A stretch of DNA of 64,000 nucleotides, taken from contig NZ_LYMM01000002.1 in NCBI RefSeq assembly GCF_002896965.1, forward strand, positions 310,001-374,000. Direction: 5' to 3'. A model generated the notes under the pieces. The model saw only the letters and a program-made list of their open reading frames with translations, did no database searches and was not told the DNA's origin. The stretch's first letter is position 1. The number at the start of each line of letters is the position of its first letter. The position numbers and the translations under genes are program-made. This document shows positions 27,191 to 35,188 of this stretch, one piece after another. Source of the stretch: Novosphingobium guangzhouense (GTDB taxonomy: Bacteria > Pseudomonadota > Alphaproteobacteria > Sphingomonadales > Sphingomonadaceae).

Positions 27191-28474
27191 TTATTCCGCA
27201 GCCTGCAGGACGGGCGAAACACCGCGCGTGCCGGCACCGAGAGTGGATTTCTGGACCGCGCCGCCCTTCATTACGAAGACGACCTTCTCCGGGCCCGACA
27301 GTACGGAAATGTCATCAAGCGGATTGCCGTCCAGAAGGATCAGGTCGGCCAGTTTGCCGACCTCCAGCGTGCCGAGATCGGCATGTCCCATAGCCAGTCC
27401 GCCGTTGCGGGTGGCGCAGACCAGCGCCTCGGCTGGGCTGTAGCCGTAATGCTCGACGAAGAACCTCAGGTCGCGCCCCTGCGTGCCCTGAGGGCTCCAG
27501 CCAAAGCCATAATCCCCGCCGATCAGGTGCCGGATACCGCGCTTGCGCAGTTCGGAGTGGGTGCGGATGGAGTTTTCGAGCAGTTCGGGAATGTTCATGT
27601 ACCCGCCGACTTCAGGCGTCAGGCCATGGGCAGACGCTTCGCCCGCCATGATCTGCGCAAAGAGGCCCACGGTGGGCACGACGAAGATGCGATCGCGGGC
27701 TTCTTCCATCATGTCGAACAGTTCGTCGTCCGCGTATTCTGTATGGAACAGCGCGTCGACGCCTGCGCGAATGCAATGCTTCGATCCCTCGATAGAGCGG
27801 GTATGTGCGTTGATCCTGCGGCCGAAAGCGTGTGCGGTTTCGGTGGCGACGCGGATTTCCTCGAAGGTCATCGGCGTCGTATGGCCTGGCGTGTTGGGGT
27901 AGAACGGGTCGCCGGAGACGTCGAGCTTCACGTTGTCCACCCCCTCCCGGCAGTGGAGCCGCACGGCACGGCGCATCTCCTCCACGCCGTCGACGATGGT
28001 GGACGGGCCGATGCGCGGATTGTGCAGCCTGCTTTCGTCGCCCATGCCGCCGGTAACGGAAATCTCCAGCCCGCCTGCGCGGATGCGCGGGCCGGGAAGG
28101 CGGCCTGCATTGACTTCATCGCGCACGGCCACGGCCAGCTTGAGCTTGGCTTCGGACGCCCCGTAGGCGCTGGTGAAGCCCGCCTCGATCAAGGCCCTTG
28201 CTCCGCGTGCGGCCGTGAACGCCTGCGTTTCGGGGCCGGGGGCGATGAGGTCTTCGGTGGCGCAGACATTCTCGAATGACAGGTGCGCGTGGCCCTCGGT
28301 CATGCCGGGCATGCAGAACATGCCCTTGGCGTCGATGACGATATCGTCGGGGCGTGCTTGCCCTGCGGGGCCGACAGAGACGATCCTTTCGCCTTCGATC
28401 GCCAGTTCGCCGGCAACCACCGGCGCGCCGGTGGCGGGGAACAGCGTCGCGTTGCGGATTACGGTGCGGGCCAC
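27191..28474 (-). CDS. Amidohydrolase (imidazolonepropionase/prolidase-like)
   Basis: The 427-residue metal-dependent amidohydrolase starts at GTG 28474 with AGGAG about 9 nt upstream. Metal-site features are GMFCMPGMTEGHAHLS (His-x-His), INAHTRS, a His in DALFHTEY, and the final Asp region around LIGGDYGFGW. The C-terminal strand region is GTLEVGKLADLILLDGNPLDD. It opens the minus-strand operon, 10 nt before the Rieske gene. Cyclic amide, lactone or ester hydrolysis is possible; the substrate is not known. Confidence 0.9.
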   Translation of the reverse strand: MARTVIRNATLFPATGAPVVAGELAIEGERIVSVGPAGQARPDDIVIDAKGMFCMPGMTEGHAHLSFENVCATEDLIAPGPETQAFTAARGARALIEAGFTSAYGASEAKLKLAVAVRDEVNAGRLPGPRIRAGGLEISVTGGMGDESRLHNPRIGPSTIVDGVEEMRRAVRLHCREGVDNVKLDVSGDPFYPNTPGHTTPMTFEEIRVATETAHAFGRRINAHTRSIEGSKHCIRAGVDALFHTEYADDELFDMMEEARDRIFVVPTVGLFAQIMAGEASAHGLTPEVGGYMNIPELLENSIRTHSELRKRGIRHLIGGDYGFGWSPQGTQGRDLRFFVEHYGYSPAEALVCATRNGGLAMGHADLGTLEVGKLADLILLDGNPLDDISVLSGPEKVVFVMKGGAVQKSTLGAGTRGVSPVLQAAE

Positions 28475-28530
28475 GGTCTTCGATCTCCTTGCAGAAAGGA
28501 AGACTAGGCGGGGGCAGCACGACGGAAAAT

Positions 28531-28583
28531 GACTGGCCGGGCAGGGCTTGTATCCTCTGGCGGCGGGGCCTTCCCGGCCAGTC
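28531..28583. promoter_or_regulatory. 11-bp perfect inverted repeat in divergent promoter region
   Basis: GACTGGCCGGG at 28531-28541 is the exact inverse of CCCGGCCAGTC at 28573-28583, with 31 bases between. It lies between the two divergent catabolic operons (minus start 28474, plus start 28668). It may bind a shared regulator of both operons, or form a hairpin in the plus-strand leader. Confidence 0.5.
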
Positions 28584-28667
28584 AAGCGGCGGGGCCGCCC
28601 AGGCAGTTTCCACTCCGGCACTTGCGGCGCATGAGGGGGCGACAACGTGGAGAGGACAGCGCAAAGT

Positions 28668-29003
28668 ATGGGCAACCTGACAGTCACCATGACCGATGCG
28701 GAAGGGGGAACGCACACGTTCTCTGACGTGGAGGAAGGCGTCAGCCTGATGGAGCTGGGGCGGCGCAATGGTGTGGCCGGGATCATGGGCGATTGCGGCG
28801 GCGGCTGCGCCTGCGCGACCTGCCATGTCTATGTGGACGAACGTTGGTGGGACAAGGTCGGCGCGCCTGACGATGTCGAGTTCGCGATGCTCGACATGGT
28901 CGCGGATGTCATGAAGGACACCTCGCGCCTTGGCTGTCAGGTGCGCATGTCGCCGCAGCTGGACGGTCTGGCGGTCACGGTGGCGCCCGCTTCGGGATAT
29001 TGA
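28668..29003 (+). CDS. [2Fe-2S] ferredoxin, adrenodoxin type
   Basis: The 111-residue ferredoxin has cluster ligands in CGGGCACATCHVYV (Cys-x5-Cys-x2-Cys) and the distant Cys in RLGCQVRMSPQLDG. The adrenodoxin/Fdx-like end is VRMSPQLDGLAVTVAP. The ATG at 28668 begins MGNLTVTMTD; a GTG at 28647 would add seven residues. It precedes a P450 gene by 114 nt and is the obvious electron donor to it. No ferredoxin reductase gene was found in the window. Confidence 0.93.
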   Translation: MGNLTVTMTDAEGGTHTFSDVEEGVSLMELGRRNGVAGIMGDCGGGCACATCHVYVDERWWDKVGAPDDVEFAMLDMVADVMKDTSRLGCQVRMSPQLDGLAVTVAPASGY

Positions 29004-29117
29004 GTGCAGTTCGGGACAAGCGCGGGTTCGAGTGCGGGCATGGCCGGGCACCGGCCGCTCTTCCATAACCCGAAGAACAAGACCGGGCATCGGCCGGGGC
29101 AGGATGACAGGACGGAC

Positions 29118-30464
29118 ATGGCGACCCAGATATCTCAGGGGCAGGCTTTTCAGGACCGCGTATCGCAGCGGCAGCCGCTGACGCCTGAGCAGCAGCAACT
29201 CCTTGCCGAAGGCTCGCTGGCTGACACCGCGATTCAGGCGCGCCCGCGCGAATTCTATGCGGCGATGCGCCACGGAGATCCGATCCACTACGATGCCAAA
29301 CTGGGTTCCTGGCTCGTGACCCGGCACGAGGATATTTCCGCGGTGCAGTCCGACCCGGTCACGTTTTCGGTCCAGCACGGCTATTCCGAACAGCAGGCGC
29401 GCGGCATGCGCGATGAGTTCGAGGCTTATCTGCGTGAACATGGCGGGGGCTATTTCCCCGATGCGATCATGTCCGACCCACCTTACCACACCCGCGTGCG
29501 CAAGCTGATGGAGCGTGCCTTCACCGCGCACCGCGTCAAGGAACTGGAGCCGCGCATTACCGAAGTGGTGCGTGGGGTCATCGCCGAGGCCGTCGCGAAG
29601 GGTGGGGGGCAGTGCGATGCGGTGAAGGACATTGCCATTCCGCTGACGATCCGCGTGATCGTCGAACAGCTTGGCCTCGACCATGGCATGGAAGCGCAGA
29701 TATCGCGCTGGTCGGTGGCGGTGACGGCGCAGATCGGCGCAATGCAGACTCGCGAGACGATGCTGGAGAATGCCGCCCAGATCGCGGAACTGCAGCAGTA
29801 TCTCATCGCCCGGATGAAGGCGTGCGAGGAAAATCCCGGCGAGGACATGATCTCCGACCTTGTCCACGCTGAAGTCACCAATGCCGATGGAACCACGGAA
29901 AAGCTGACTTTCGCAGAGGCCGTCTCGCTTGTGCGGGCCACGCTGATCGCGGGCAACGACACCACCGCGACCGCGATCGGCAACTTGTTCCACGTCCTTG
30001 CCACTCGCCCCGGAATGGCGGATTTGCTGGAGAGCGTGGTCGATGACGAGCGTCAGCTAAACCGTTTCATCGAAGAGCATCTGCGCAGCGCCCCTCCGGT
30101 GAGAGCCCTGTCGCGCATGACGACGCGCGAAGTCACCGTGAACGGTACGACGATCCCGGCGCATGCGCACATGCTGCTGGTCTATGGTTCCGGAAACGAT
30201 GACGAAAGCGTGTTCCCGGAGCCGCGCGCGTTCGACATAACCCGGCCGAATCTGGGCCGTCACGTGGCTTTCGGCGGTGGTCCGCACCGCTGTATCGGGC
30301 TGGCGCTGGCCCGGATGGAAGTGAAGGTCGCCGCGCGCGAGATCGTGCGGCAGATGCGCGATATCCGCTTTGCCATCCCTGAAAGCGATATCCGTTACAC
30401 ACGGTCCGTGGCGACGCACACGATCGAATCGCTGCCGATCACCTTCGAAAAGCGGGTCGGCTGA
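29118..30464 (+). CDS. Cytochrome P450 (bacterial class I)
   Basis: This is a soluble P450 of about 448 residues. The I-helix is ATLIAGNDTTATAIGN with the acid-Thr-type pair, the ExxR motif lies in FIEEHLRSAPPVRAL, and the haem loop FGGGPHRCIGLALARME holds the axial Cys. The ATG at 29118 follows AGGACGG; the open frame reaches back to 29004, but the extra residues look unlike P450s. It resembles P450s acting on terpenoids and steroids. It is encoded just after a ferredoxin and followed by an SDR that may oxidise the alcohol formed. Confidence 0.94.
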   Translation: MATQISQGQAFQDRVSQRQPLTPEQQQLLAEGSLADTAIQARPREFYAAMRHGDPIHYDAKLGSWLVTRHEDISAVQSDPVTFSVQHGYSEQQARGMRDEFEAYLREHGGGYFPDAIMSDPPYHTRVRKLMERAFTAHRVKELEPRITEVVRGVIAEAVAKGGGQCDAVKDIAIPLTIRVIVEQLGLDHGMEAQISRWSVAVTAQIGAMQTRETMLENAAQIAELQQYLIARMKACEENPGEDMISDLVHAEVTNADGTTEKLTFAEAVSLVRATLIAGNDTTATAIGNLFHVLATRPGMADLLESVVDDERQLNRFIEEHLRSAPPVRALSRMTTREVTVNGTTIPAHAHMLLVYGSGNDDESVFPEPRAFDITRPNLGRHVAFGGGPHRCIGLALARMEVKVAAREIVRQMRDIRFAIPESDIRYTRSVATHTIESLPITFEKRVG

Positions 30465-30538
30465 ACGGCACACAGCGATCCCCAAGCGGCACCCAGACAG
30501 AACAGCACACAGCGGCACTCAAAAGGAACACAAGCGCG

Positions 30539-31396
30539 GTGGAACAGGAACTTGCGGGCAAGGTCGCGATCGTCACCGGAGGGGCCAGCGGGATCGGCCG
30601 CGCCACGGTAGAACTGTTCGTGGCGCAGGGCGCGAAAGTGGTCGTCGCCGACCTTGCCAATGCGGCGGGGCAGGCGCTGGCCGACCGGCTTGGCGATGCG
30701 GTGATCTATCGCCATACCGACGTTGCCGATGCCGTGGCCATGCAACTGCTGGTCGACACCGCAGTCGATTGCTTCGGCGGGCTGGACGTGATGTTCAACA
30801 ACGCCGGTATCTCTACCCGGCCTTACCCCAGCTTCCTTGACGATGAGCTTGCGGACTTCGACCGGGTGATGCGGGTCAACGTGCTTGGGCCCATGCTGGG
30901 CACGCGCAATGCGGCGCGGGTGATGCAACGGCAGGGGCGCGGGGGGGTCATCCTCAACAATGCCTCGATCGCGGGGACGCTGGCGGGCATCGGGATGATG
31001 ACCTACCGGGCATCCAAGGCGGCGCTGATCCAGTTCGCCAAGTCATCGGCCATCGACCTTGCGCAGCATGGCATCCGGGTGAACTGCCTTGTGCCGGGGC
31101 ATGTGCGGACGGAGCTGTCCTCGTTCGGGCAGGCGGGCGCCGACGCGGCGCTTGCCGCGCGGATCGAGGAGGGGGTGAACGCGGTCTATCTGTCCAACCA
31201 GCTGATCAAGCGCCGGGGCGAGCCCGAGGATGTGGCGCAAGTGGCCCTGTTCCTTGCCAGCGACCGTGCGCGGCATATGACCGGCGCGGTGATCCCGGTG
31301 GAGGGCGGAGTGACCGTGGGCGACCCGGTCAACCACCTGCAGGATATCCTGGACGCGCGCGCAGCAGCGATGATGGTGGAGGACGCCGGGGTCTAG
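30539..31396 (+). CDS. Short-chain dehydrogenase/reductase
   Basis: The 285-residue SDR starts at GTG 30539. It has TGGASGIGRATVELF, NNAGIST, LNNASIAG for the catalytic Ser, and YRASK for Tyr and Lys. The C-terminus is longer than usual (SDRARHMTGAVIPVEGGVTVGDPVNHLQDILDARAA). It is the third gene of the ferredoxin-P450-SDR run, 75 nt after the P450, and likely acts on its alcohol product. AAAAGGAA lies about 13 nt upstream of the start. Confidence 0.9.
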   Translation: MEQELAGKVAIVTGGASGIGRATVELFVAQGAKVVVADLANAAGQALADRLGDAVIYRHTDVADAVAMQLLVDTAVDCFGGLDVMFNNAGISTRPYPSFLDDELADFDRVMRVNVLGPMLGTRNAARVMQRQGRGGVILNNASIAGTLAGIGMMTYRASKAALIQFAKSSAIDLAQHGIRVNCLVPGHVRTELSSFGQAGADAALAARIEEGVNAVYLSNQLIKRRGEPEDVAQVALFLASDRARHMTGAVIPVEGGVTVGDPVNHLQDILDARAAAMMVEDAGV

Positions 31397-31575
31397 GGCG
31401 TAGGGCTGGCGGTTGAGGGGCGCGGGATTTTGAAGTGCCTGCGGACTGCAGGATTGCCCTTTCCCCCGTTCAGGCTGAGCGGCGTGGGTCTATGATCCAG
31501 CGGCTAGCGGGGCTGCGGTAAATTGCCGCATCGCCTGCGCCATTTCTGCCATTCCGATCACGCCCCGTTGCGGAC

Positions 31576-31863
31576 ATGCATAAAGCGCGTCATCCTCTGC
31601 GAATGTCCTGCAATGAAGTTATTCTTGAAACATCCTTGAGTGCAGACGGATTGAAGCGGTGGGCGCTAGTTCGCCGTCTTGACGGGTTTTTCACTCACTC
31701 AGAGGAAGTCTACATAGACTTGCATGACTGTGGTGGGGGCATAGACGGATATTGGTCGTCGCGCGGTTATCGCTCCGGTTTGTTCGATACATTGCAAGCT
31801 GCAAAGGACGATGCTTTGGCGGCGCTCCCGTGGCTATCGGAACGGGTATCCCGCCCTAGTTGA
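31576..31863 (+). CDS. Small hypothetical protein
   Basis: A 95-residue open frame in a 500-nt gap between catabolic genes. The protein is mixed acidic and hydrophobic with the centre EVYIDLHDCGGGIDGYWSSRGYRSGLFDTL and no recognised domain. Base composition is visibly lower in G+C than neighbours, with codons such as TTG, AGT and ATA that are rare nearby, which suggests recent acquisition. The start could also be the ATG at 31603. It may not be expressed. Confidence 0.45.
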   Translation: MHKARHPLRMSCNEVILETSLSADGLKRWALVRRLDGFFTHSEEVYIDLHDCGGGIDGYWSSRGYRSGLFDTLQAAKDDALAALPWLSERVSRPS

Positions 31864-31908
31864 ACCGAACCGTCCGCTCACCACCCAAACCAGCCCTCCC
31901 GATCTCTC

Positions 31909-32733
31909 TCATCCCAGAAATCGTGCGATTTCCGGCGCGATGACTTCGGGTATTTCGAGGTTGAGCATGTGACCGGCGTGCGGATGATCGATGCGGGTCA
32001 CGTTCTGGCCCATGGCTGCGATGGCCTGTGCAATCATGCGGAAATCGGGGGTGTCGCGTTCGCCGGTCAGCAGCAGGGTGGGCATGGACAGGTCGCCAAG
32101 CCGCTCGCTGTCGGGCAGGGCGGGGCGCTGGGTGTCCTGCACCCACTGGTCGCCGTGGTATGCATCGATCGCCGCGCGCATGGCGGGGGCGGCGGGGCGT
32201 TCGCGCAGGGCGTCGAACAGGGGGTGATGCCACCACAATTCGCGCGCCTGCGCCATGTCTCCGCCGCGCGCGGCGCGGCCGATGGCCTTCCAGCGATCGA
32301 CCCACTCCGCCGTCCAGCTCCACCCCACCATCAGCGGGCTGACCAGTACCAGCCGCCGCACCCGCTCCGGATGGTCGAGCGCAAAGGACAGCGCGGTCGC
32401 GCCGCCCAGCGACATGCCGCACAGGTCCGCCTGTGCGATCTCCAGCGCGTCCAGCAAGGCAAGCAGGTCGTCGGCATGGGAATAAGGCTGCCCATCCCCC
32501 ACCGAACCGCCGAAGCCGCGCAAGTCGTATGTGACAAGCGGGCGCGCCGTGTCCGGCAGGGCGGCGACAAGCGCATCCCAGTCCCGCCGCGATCCGCCGA
32601 AGCCATGGGCCAGCACCAGCGGCGTTCCGCGGCCTTCGCGCCGCTCTGCCGCAAGCATGGCGCCGTTCGAAGCACCGTCGATTGGGGCGCCGTCGATCGG
32701 GCCACCGATGGAGATGCGCAATTGTGCCGTCAT
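31909..32733 (-). CDS. Alpha/beta hydrolase
   Basis: The 274-residue alpha/beta-hydrolase-fold protein has the oxyanion segment LAHGFGGSRRDW, nucleophile elbow GMSLGGA (Ser near residue 125), the acid region LLTGERDTPDF and a catalytic His in HAGHMLNLE. It is similar in outline to 3-oxoadipate enol-lactonase and meta-cleavage hydrolases, but the ester/C-C split is not resolved. The N-terminus has a short PIDGAPIDGA repeat unlike family members. It is the last gene of a minus-strand set with SDR and flavin reductase. Confidence 0.88.
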   Translation of the reverse strand: MTAQLRISIGGPIDGAPIDGASNGAMLAAERREGRGTPLVLAHGFGGSRRDWDALVAALPDTARPLVTYDLRGFGGSVGDGQPYSHADDLLALLDALEIAQADLCGMSLGGATALSFALDHPERVRRLVLVSPLMVGWSWTAEWVDRWKAIGRAARGGDMAQARELWWHHPLFDALRERPAAPAMRAAIDAYHGDQWVQDTQRPALPDSERLGDLSMPTLLLTGERDTPDFRMIAQAIAAMGQNVTRIDHPHAGHMLNLEIPEVIAPEIARFLG

Positions 32734-32788
32734 CCCCGAAACCTAGCCCGCACCGGGGCGCGATGAAAGCGCCCCGTACGCGTGCCGA

Positions 32789-33541
32789 TCAGGCCGAGCC
32801 CATGTAGCGCCCGCCGTTGGTGCTGATCGTCTGCCCGGTCATGTAGCTGGCTTCCTCCGACGCCAGGAACGCCGCTGCGGCCGCGATGTCGGCAACCTGA
32901 CCCAGTCGGCCGACGGGCAGCGATGCGCCATAGGCATCGGCATCGATCGGCGCGCCGCGCAGCATGGGGGTGTCGATCGATCCGGGCGGGATCATGTTGG
33001 CGGTGATGCCGGTCTTGCCCAGTTCCATCGCCAGCGCCTTGGTCAGCCCCAGCAGCCCGCCCTTGGACGCGACATAGTGGCTCTGCGCGAAGGAGCCGGA
33101 CTGGGTGGACGATGACGTGATGTTGATGATGCGCCCCCAGTTGGCGGCCAGCATGTCAGGCACGATTTCCTTCGTGACCAGCCAGGGCCCCTTGAGGTTG
33201 ATGCGGATGACCTTGTCGAACTCCTCGTCCTCCACGTCCATGAAGGGGGTGAAGGGCGCGATGCCCGCGTTGTTGACAAGGATGGTGATGGCGCCGAACG
33301 CGGCGCGGGTTTCTTCGGCGGCGGCCCGGATCGCGGCCTTGTCAGAGCAGTCGACCGTGATCGCCAGCGCCTTGCCGCCCGCGGCCGTGATCTGGCTGAC
33401 GGTTTCGGCGGCGCCTTCGGGGTTGAGATCCCACACGGCGATGGCGGCCTTGTCTTCGGCCAGCCGCAGCGCGATGCCCCGGCCGATGCCCGAACCCGCG
33501 CCGGTAACCACGGCGACCTTGCCGTCAAGCGAACGTGTCAT
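32789..33541 (-). CDS. Short-chain dehydrogenase/reductase (FabG-like)
   Basis: The 250-residue classical SDR has TGAGSGIGRGIALRLAEDKA, NNAGIAPF, catalytic Ser in ITSSSTQSGSF, the YVASK motif, and the ending YMTGQTISTNGGRYMGSA. Such proteins serve as 3-oxoacyl or hydroxyacyl-CoA dehydrogenases. A nested inverted repeat lies just upstream (33550-33600). It stands 55 nt before the alpha/beta hydrolase gene, probably in one transcript. Confidence 0.9.
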   Translation of the reverse strand: MTRSLDGKVAVVTGAGSGIGRGIALRLAEDKAAIAVWDLNPEGAAETVSQITAAGGKALAITVDCSDKAAIRAAAEETRAAFGAITILVNNAGIAPFTPFMDVEDEEFDKVIRINLKGPWLVTKEIVPDMLAANWGRIINITSSSTQSGSFAQSHYVASKGGLLGLTKALAMELGKTGITANMIPPGSIDTPMLRGAPIDADAYGASLPVGRLGQVADIAAAAAFLASEEASYMTGQTISTNGGRYMGSA

Positions 33542-33549
33542 GTGAAATG

Positions 33550-33600
33550 CTCTCCCGGATCATGATGCTGAACATGTGAACAGCATCTGCGCCGGGAGAG
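33550..33600. promoter_or_regulatory. Nested inverted repeats between flavin reductase and SDR
   Basis: CTCTCCCGG at 33550-33558 pairs with CCGGGAGAG at 33592-33600. Inside it GATGCTG at 33564-33570 pairs with CAGCATC at 33581-33587. The centre AACATGTGAA is itself near-symmetric. The whole 51 bases can form a two-stage hairpin on the minus transcript, before the SDR start at 33541, so it could attenuate or bind a regulator. Confidence 0.5.
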
Positions 33601-33635
33601 TCAAACCGTGCAGGCGATGAGGGCCGGACAGACCC

Positions 33636-34127
33636 TTACATCTTCTCCGCGAAGCTGCCGTAGCGGCCACGGTGGAACAGCATGGGTTCGTCCTCGCGCA
33701 CGGTTTCCATGCGCAGCACTTCGCCCAGCACGAACCAGTGGTCGCCCGCTTCGGTCACCGAATAGAGCTTGCATTCGATCGCGGCGATCGAATCCGCGAT
33801 GACCGGCAGGTTGTGTTCGGAAATGACGTATTCCACGCCAACGAACTTGGCTTCGCCCTTGGCGGTCACGGCCTTGCACACCGGGCCCTGATCGCTGGCC
33901 ATGACATTGACGCAGAAGTGCCCGGCCTTCTCGATCAGCGGCCATGAGGTGGAGGACTTGTCCGGGAAGAAGCCGACCAGCGGCGGATCGAGCGAAACGG
34001 ACGTGAAGCTGCCCACGACCATGCCTGCGGGCTTGTCATCGTCCAGCGCGGTGATGACGCAGACGCCGGTGGGGTAGCTGCCCAGAACCTTGCGGAATTC
34101 GGCTGGATCGATGGTAGTCGTGGTCAC
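33636..34127 (-). CDS. Flavin reductase family protein
   Basis: The 163-residue FMN-binding split-barrel protein shows FRKVLGSYPTGVCVITAL, GMVVGSFTSVSLDPPLVGFFPDKSSTSWPLI and the C-terminal HWFVLGEVLRM. These supply reduced flavin to two-component monooxygenases (HpaC type). The GTG at 34127 follows AGGGA by about 8 nt; the longer frame has an unrelated lead. A candidate partner is the luciferase-like oxidoreductase in the same region (inference). It is divergent from no gene; a LysR gene precedes it. Confidence 0.9.
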   Translation of the reverse strand: MTTTTIDPAEFRKVLGSYPTGVCVITALDDDKPAGMVVGSFTSVSLDPPLVGFFPDKSSTSWPLIEKAGHFCVNVMASDQGPVCKAVTAKGEAKFVGVEYVISEHNLPVIADSIAAIECKLYSVTEAGDHWFVLGEVLRMETVREDEPMLFHRGRYGSFAEKM

Positions 34128-34173
34128 GTGAAAATCCCTGTCATTGCCCAAGCAGGAGCCGGAATTGGGCGGT

Positions 34174-35073
34174 TCATGGCTGGAGGACTTCCTCCATGTC
34201 GCGCACCGTTTCGTCAAGCCACTGGCGGAATAATGCGACGCGCGGCGACTTACGGATGTCCTGGTGAGTCACGCACCAGAATGTGCGGGTTATCCGGCAC
34301 TCGGGCAGGACCTGGACAAGCCGGGGGTCGCCTTCGGCCATGAAGCAGGGCAGCACGCCCAGCGCCGCGCCCGCGATCACCAGTTGCATCTGCGCGGTGA
34401 TGCTGGGTGAACGGATATTAGCCTTCAGCCCGGCGTGGATCTCGTCGAGATAACGCAGTTCGGGGGCATAGAGCAGGTCGGGCACGTAGCCGACAAGGGC
34501 GTGGGCACTGGCCAGTTCGGCGGGGCGCTGCGGGGTGCCGTGAGCCTCCAGATAGTCGCGCGATCCATAAAGGCGCAGGGTATAGTCGGCCAGCTTGTGC
34601 GCCACCAGCGGGCCGGTGCGTGGGCGGGACAGCATGATCGCGACGTCGGCCTCGCGGCGGCTGGGGCTGAGGAAGCCGCTGTTGGCGACAAGGTCGATGG
34701 CAAGGCGCGGGTGCGCGGCCTGAAAGCGCGGCAGGTGCGCGGCCAGGAACCACGATCCGAAGCCTTCCGAGGCGCTGATGCGCAAGGTGCCGTGCAGGCC
34801 GTCGCCGCCCAGCGCGTCCTCGCCGATGCGGCCGGCGGCGCTGGCCATGGCCTCTACGGCGCTCAGCAGGGTTTCGCCCGCCTCGGTCAGTTCCTGCCCG
34901 GTGCGCGATTGTTCGAAGAGGCGGGCGCCCAGCGCCGCCTCAAGCCTGCGCAGCCGGCGCCCGGCGGTGGTCGGATCGACACCCAGCGCGCGGGCACCGG
35001 CGGCCAGCTGCCCCGTCCGGGCGATGGCTAGGAACACCTGGTAGTCACTCCAGCTGATCGCGGGTATCGTCAC
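34174..35073 (-). CDS. LysR-family regulator, probable control of the mms genes
   Basis: This regulator of about 299 residues starts at GTG 35073. The helix-turn-helix region DYQVFLAIARTGQLAAGARALGVDPTTAGRRLRRLE lies in the first 55 residues. A LysR substrate-binding domain follows (about residues 90-290). It is divergent from the methylmalonate-semialdehyde dehydrogenase gene with 115 nt between, where inverted repeats lie. The layout suggests it senses a branched-chain intermediate and controls that locus (inference). Confidence 0.9.
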   Translation of the reverse strand: MTIPAISWSDYQVFLAIARTGQLAAGARALGVDPTTAGRRLRRLEAALGARLFEQSRTGQELTEAGETLLSAVEAMASAAGRIGEDALGGDGLHGTLRISASEGFGSWFLAAHLPRFQAAHPRLAIDLVANSGFLSPSRREADVAIMLSRPRTGPLVAHKLADYTLRLYGSRDYLEAHGTPQRPAELASAHALVGYVPDLLYAPELRYLDEIHAGLKANIRSPSITAQMQLVIAGAALGVLPCFMAEGDPRLVQVLPECRITRTFWCVTHQDIRKSPRVALFRQWLDETVRDMEEVLQP

Positions 35074-35092
35074 GACGCTATCACACCTCTGA

Positions 35093-35138
35093 CTGCATAT
35101 TTGCAGCTGTCGATGGCGCATTTTCAGCTTGCCTGCAA
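35093..35138. promoter_or_regulatory. Inverted repeats in the LysR-mmsA divergent region
   Basis: CTGCATATTTGCAG at 35093-35106 has 5-bp arms around TATT. TTGCCTGCAA at 35129-35138 has 4-bp arms. Both sit between the LysR start and mmsA start (35189). They resemble LysR-type sites (T-N11-A) and are candidate operators. Confidence 0.5.
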
Positions 35139-35188
35139 TTCCCTGTACGGCCACCTACCGGTTCAAAGATGATGCGAAAGGAAGAGGC

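Noticed and set aside
28116-29993. A 625-residue minus-strand frame opposite ferredoxin and P450
   Set aside because: It is rich in His, Arg and Asp without domain order, and lies antisense to genes with clear motifs; typical of high-GC DNA.
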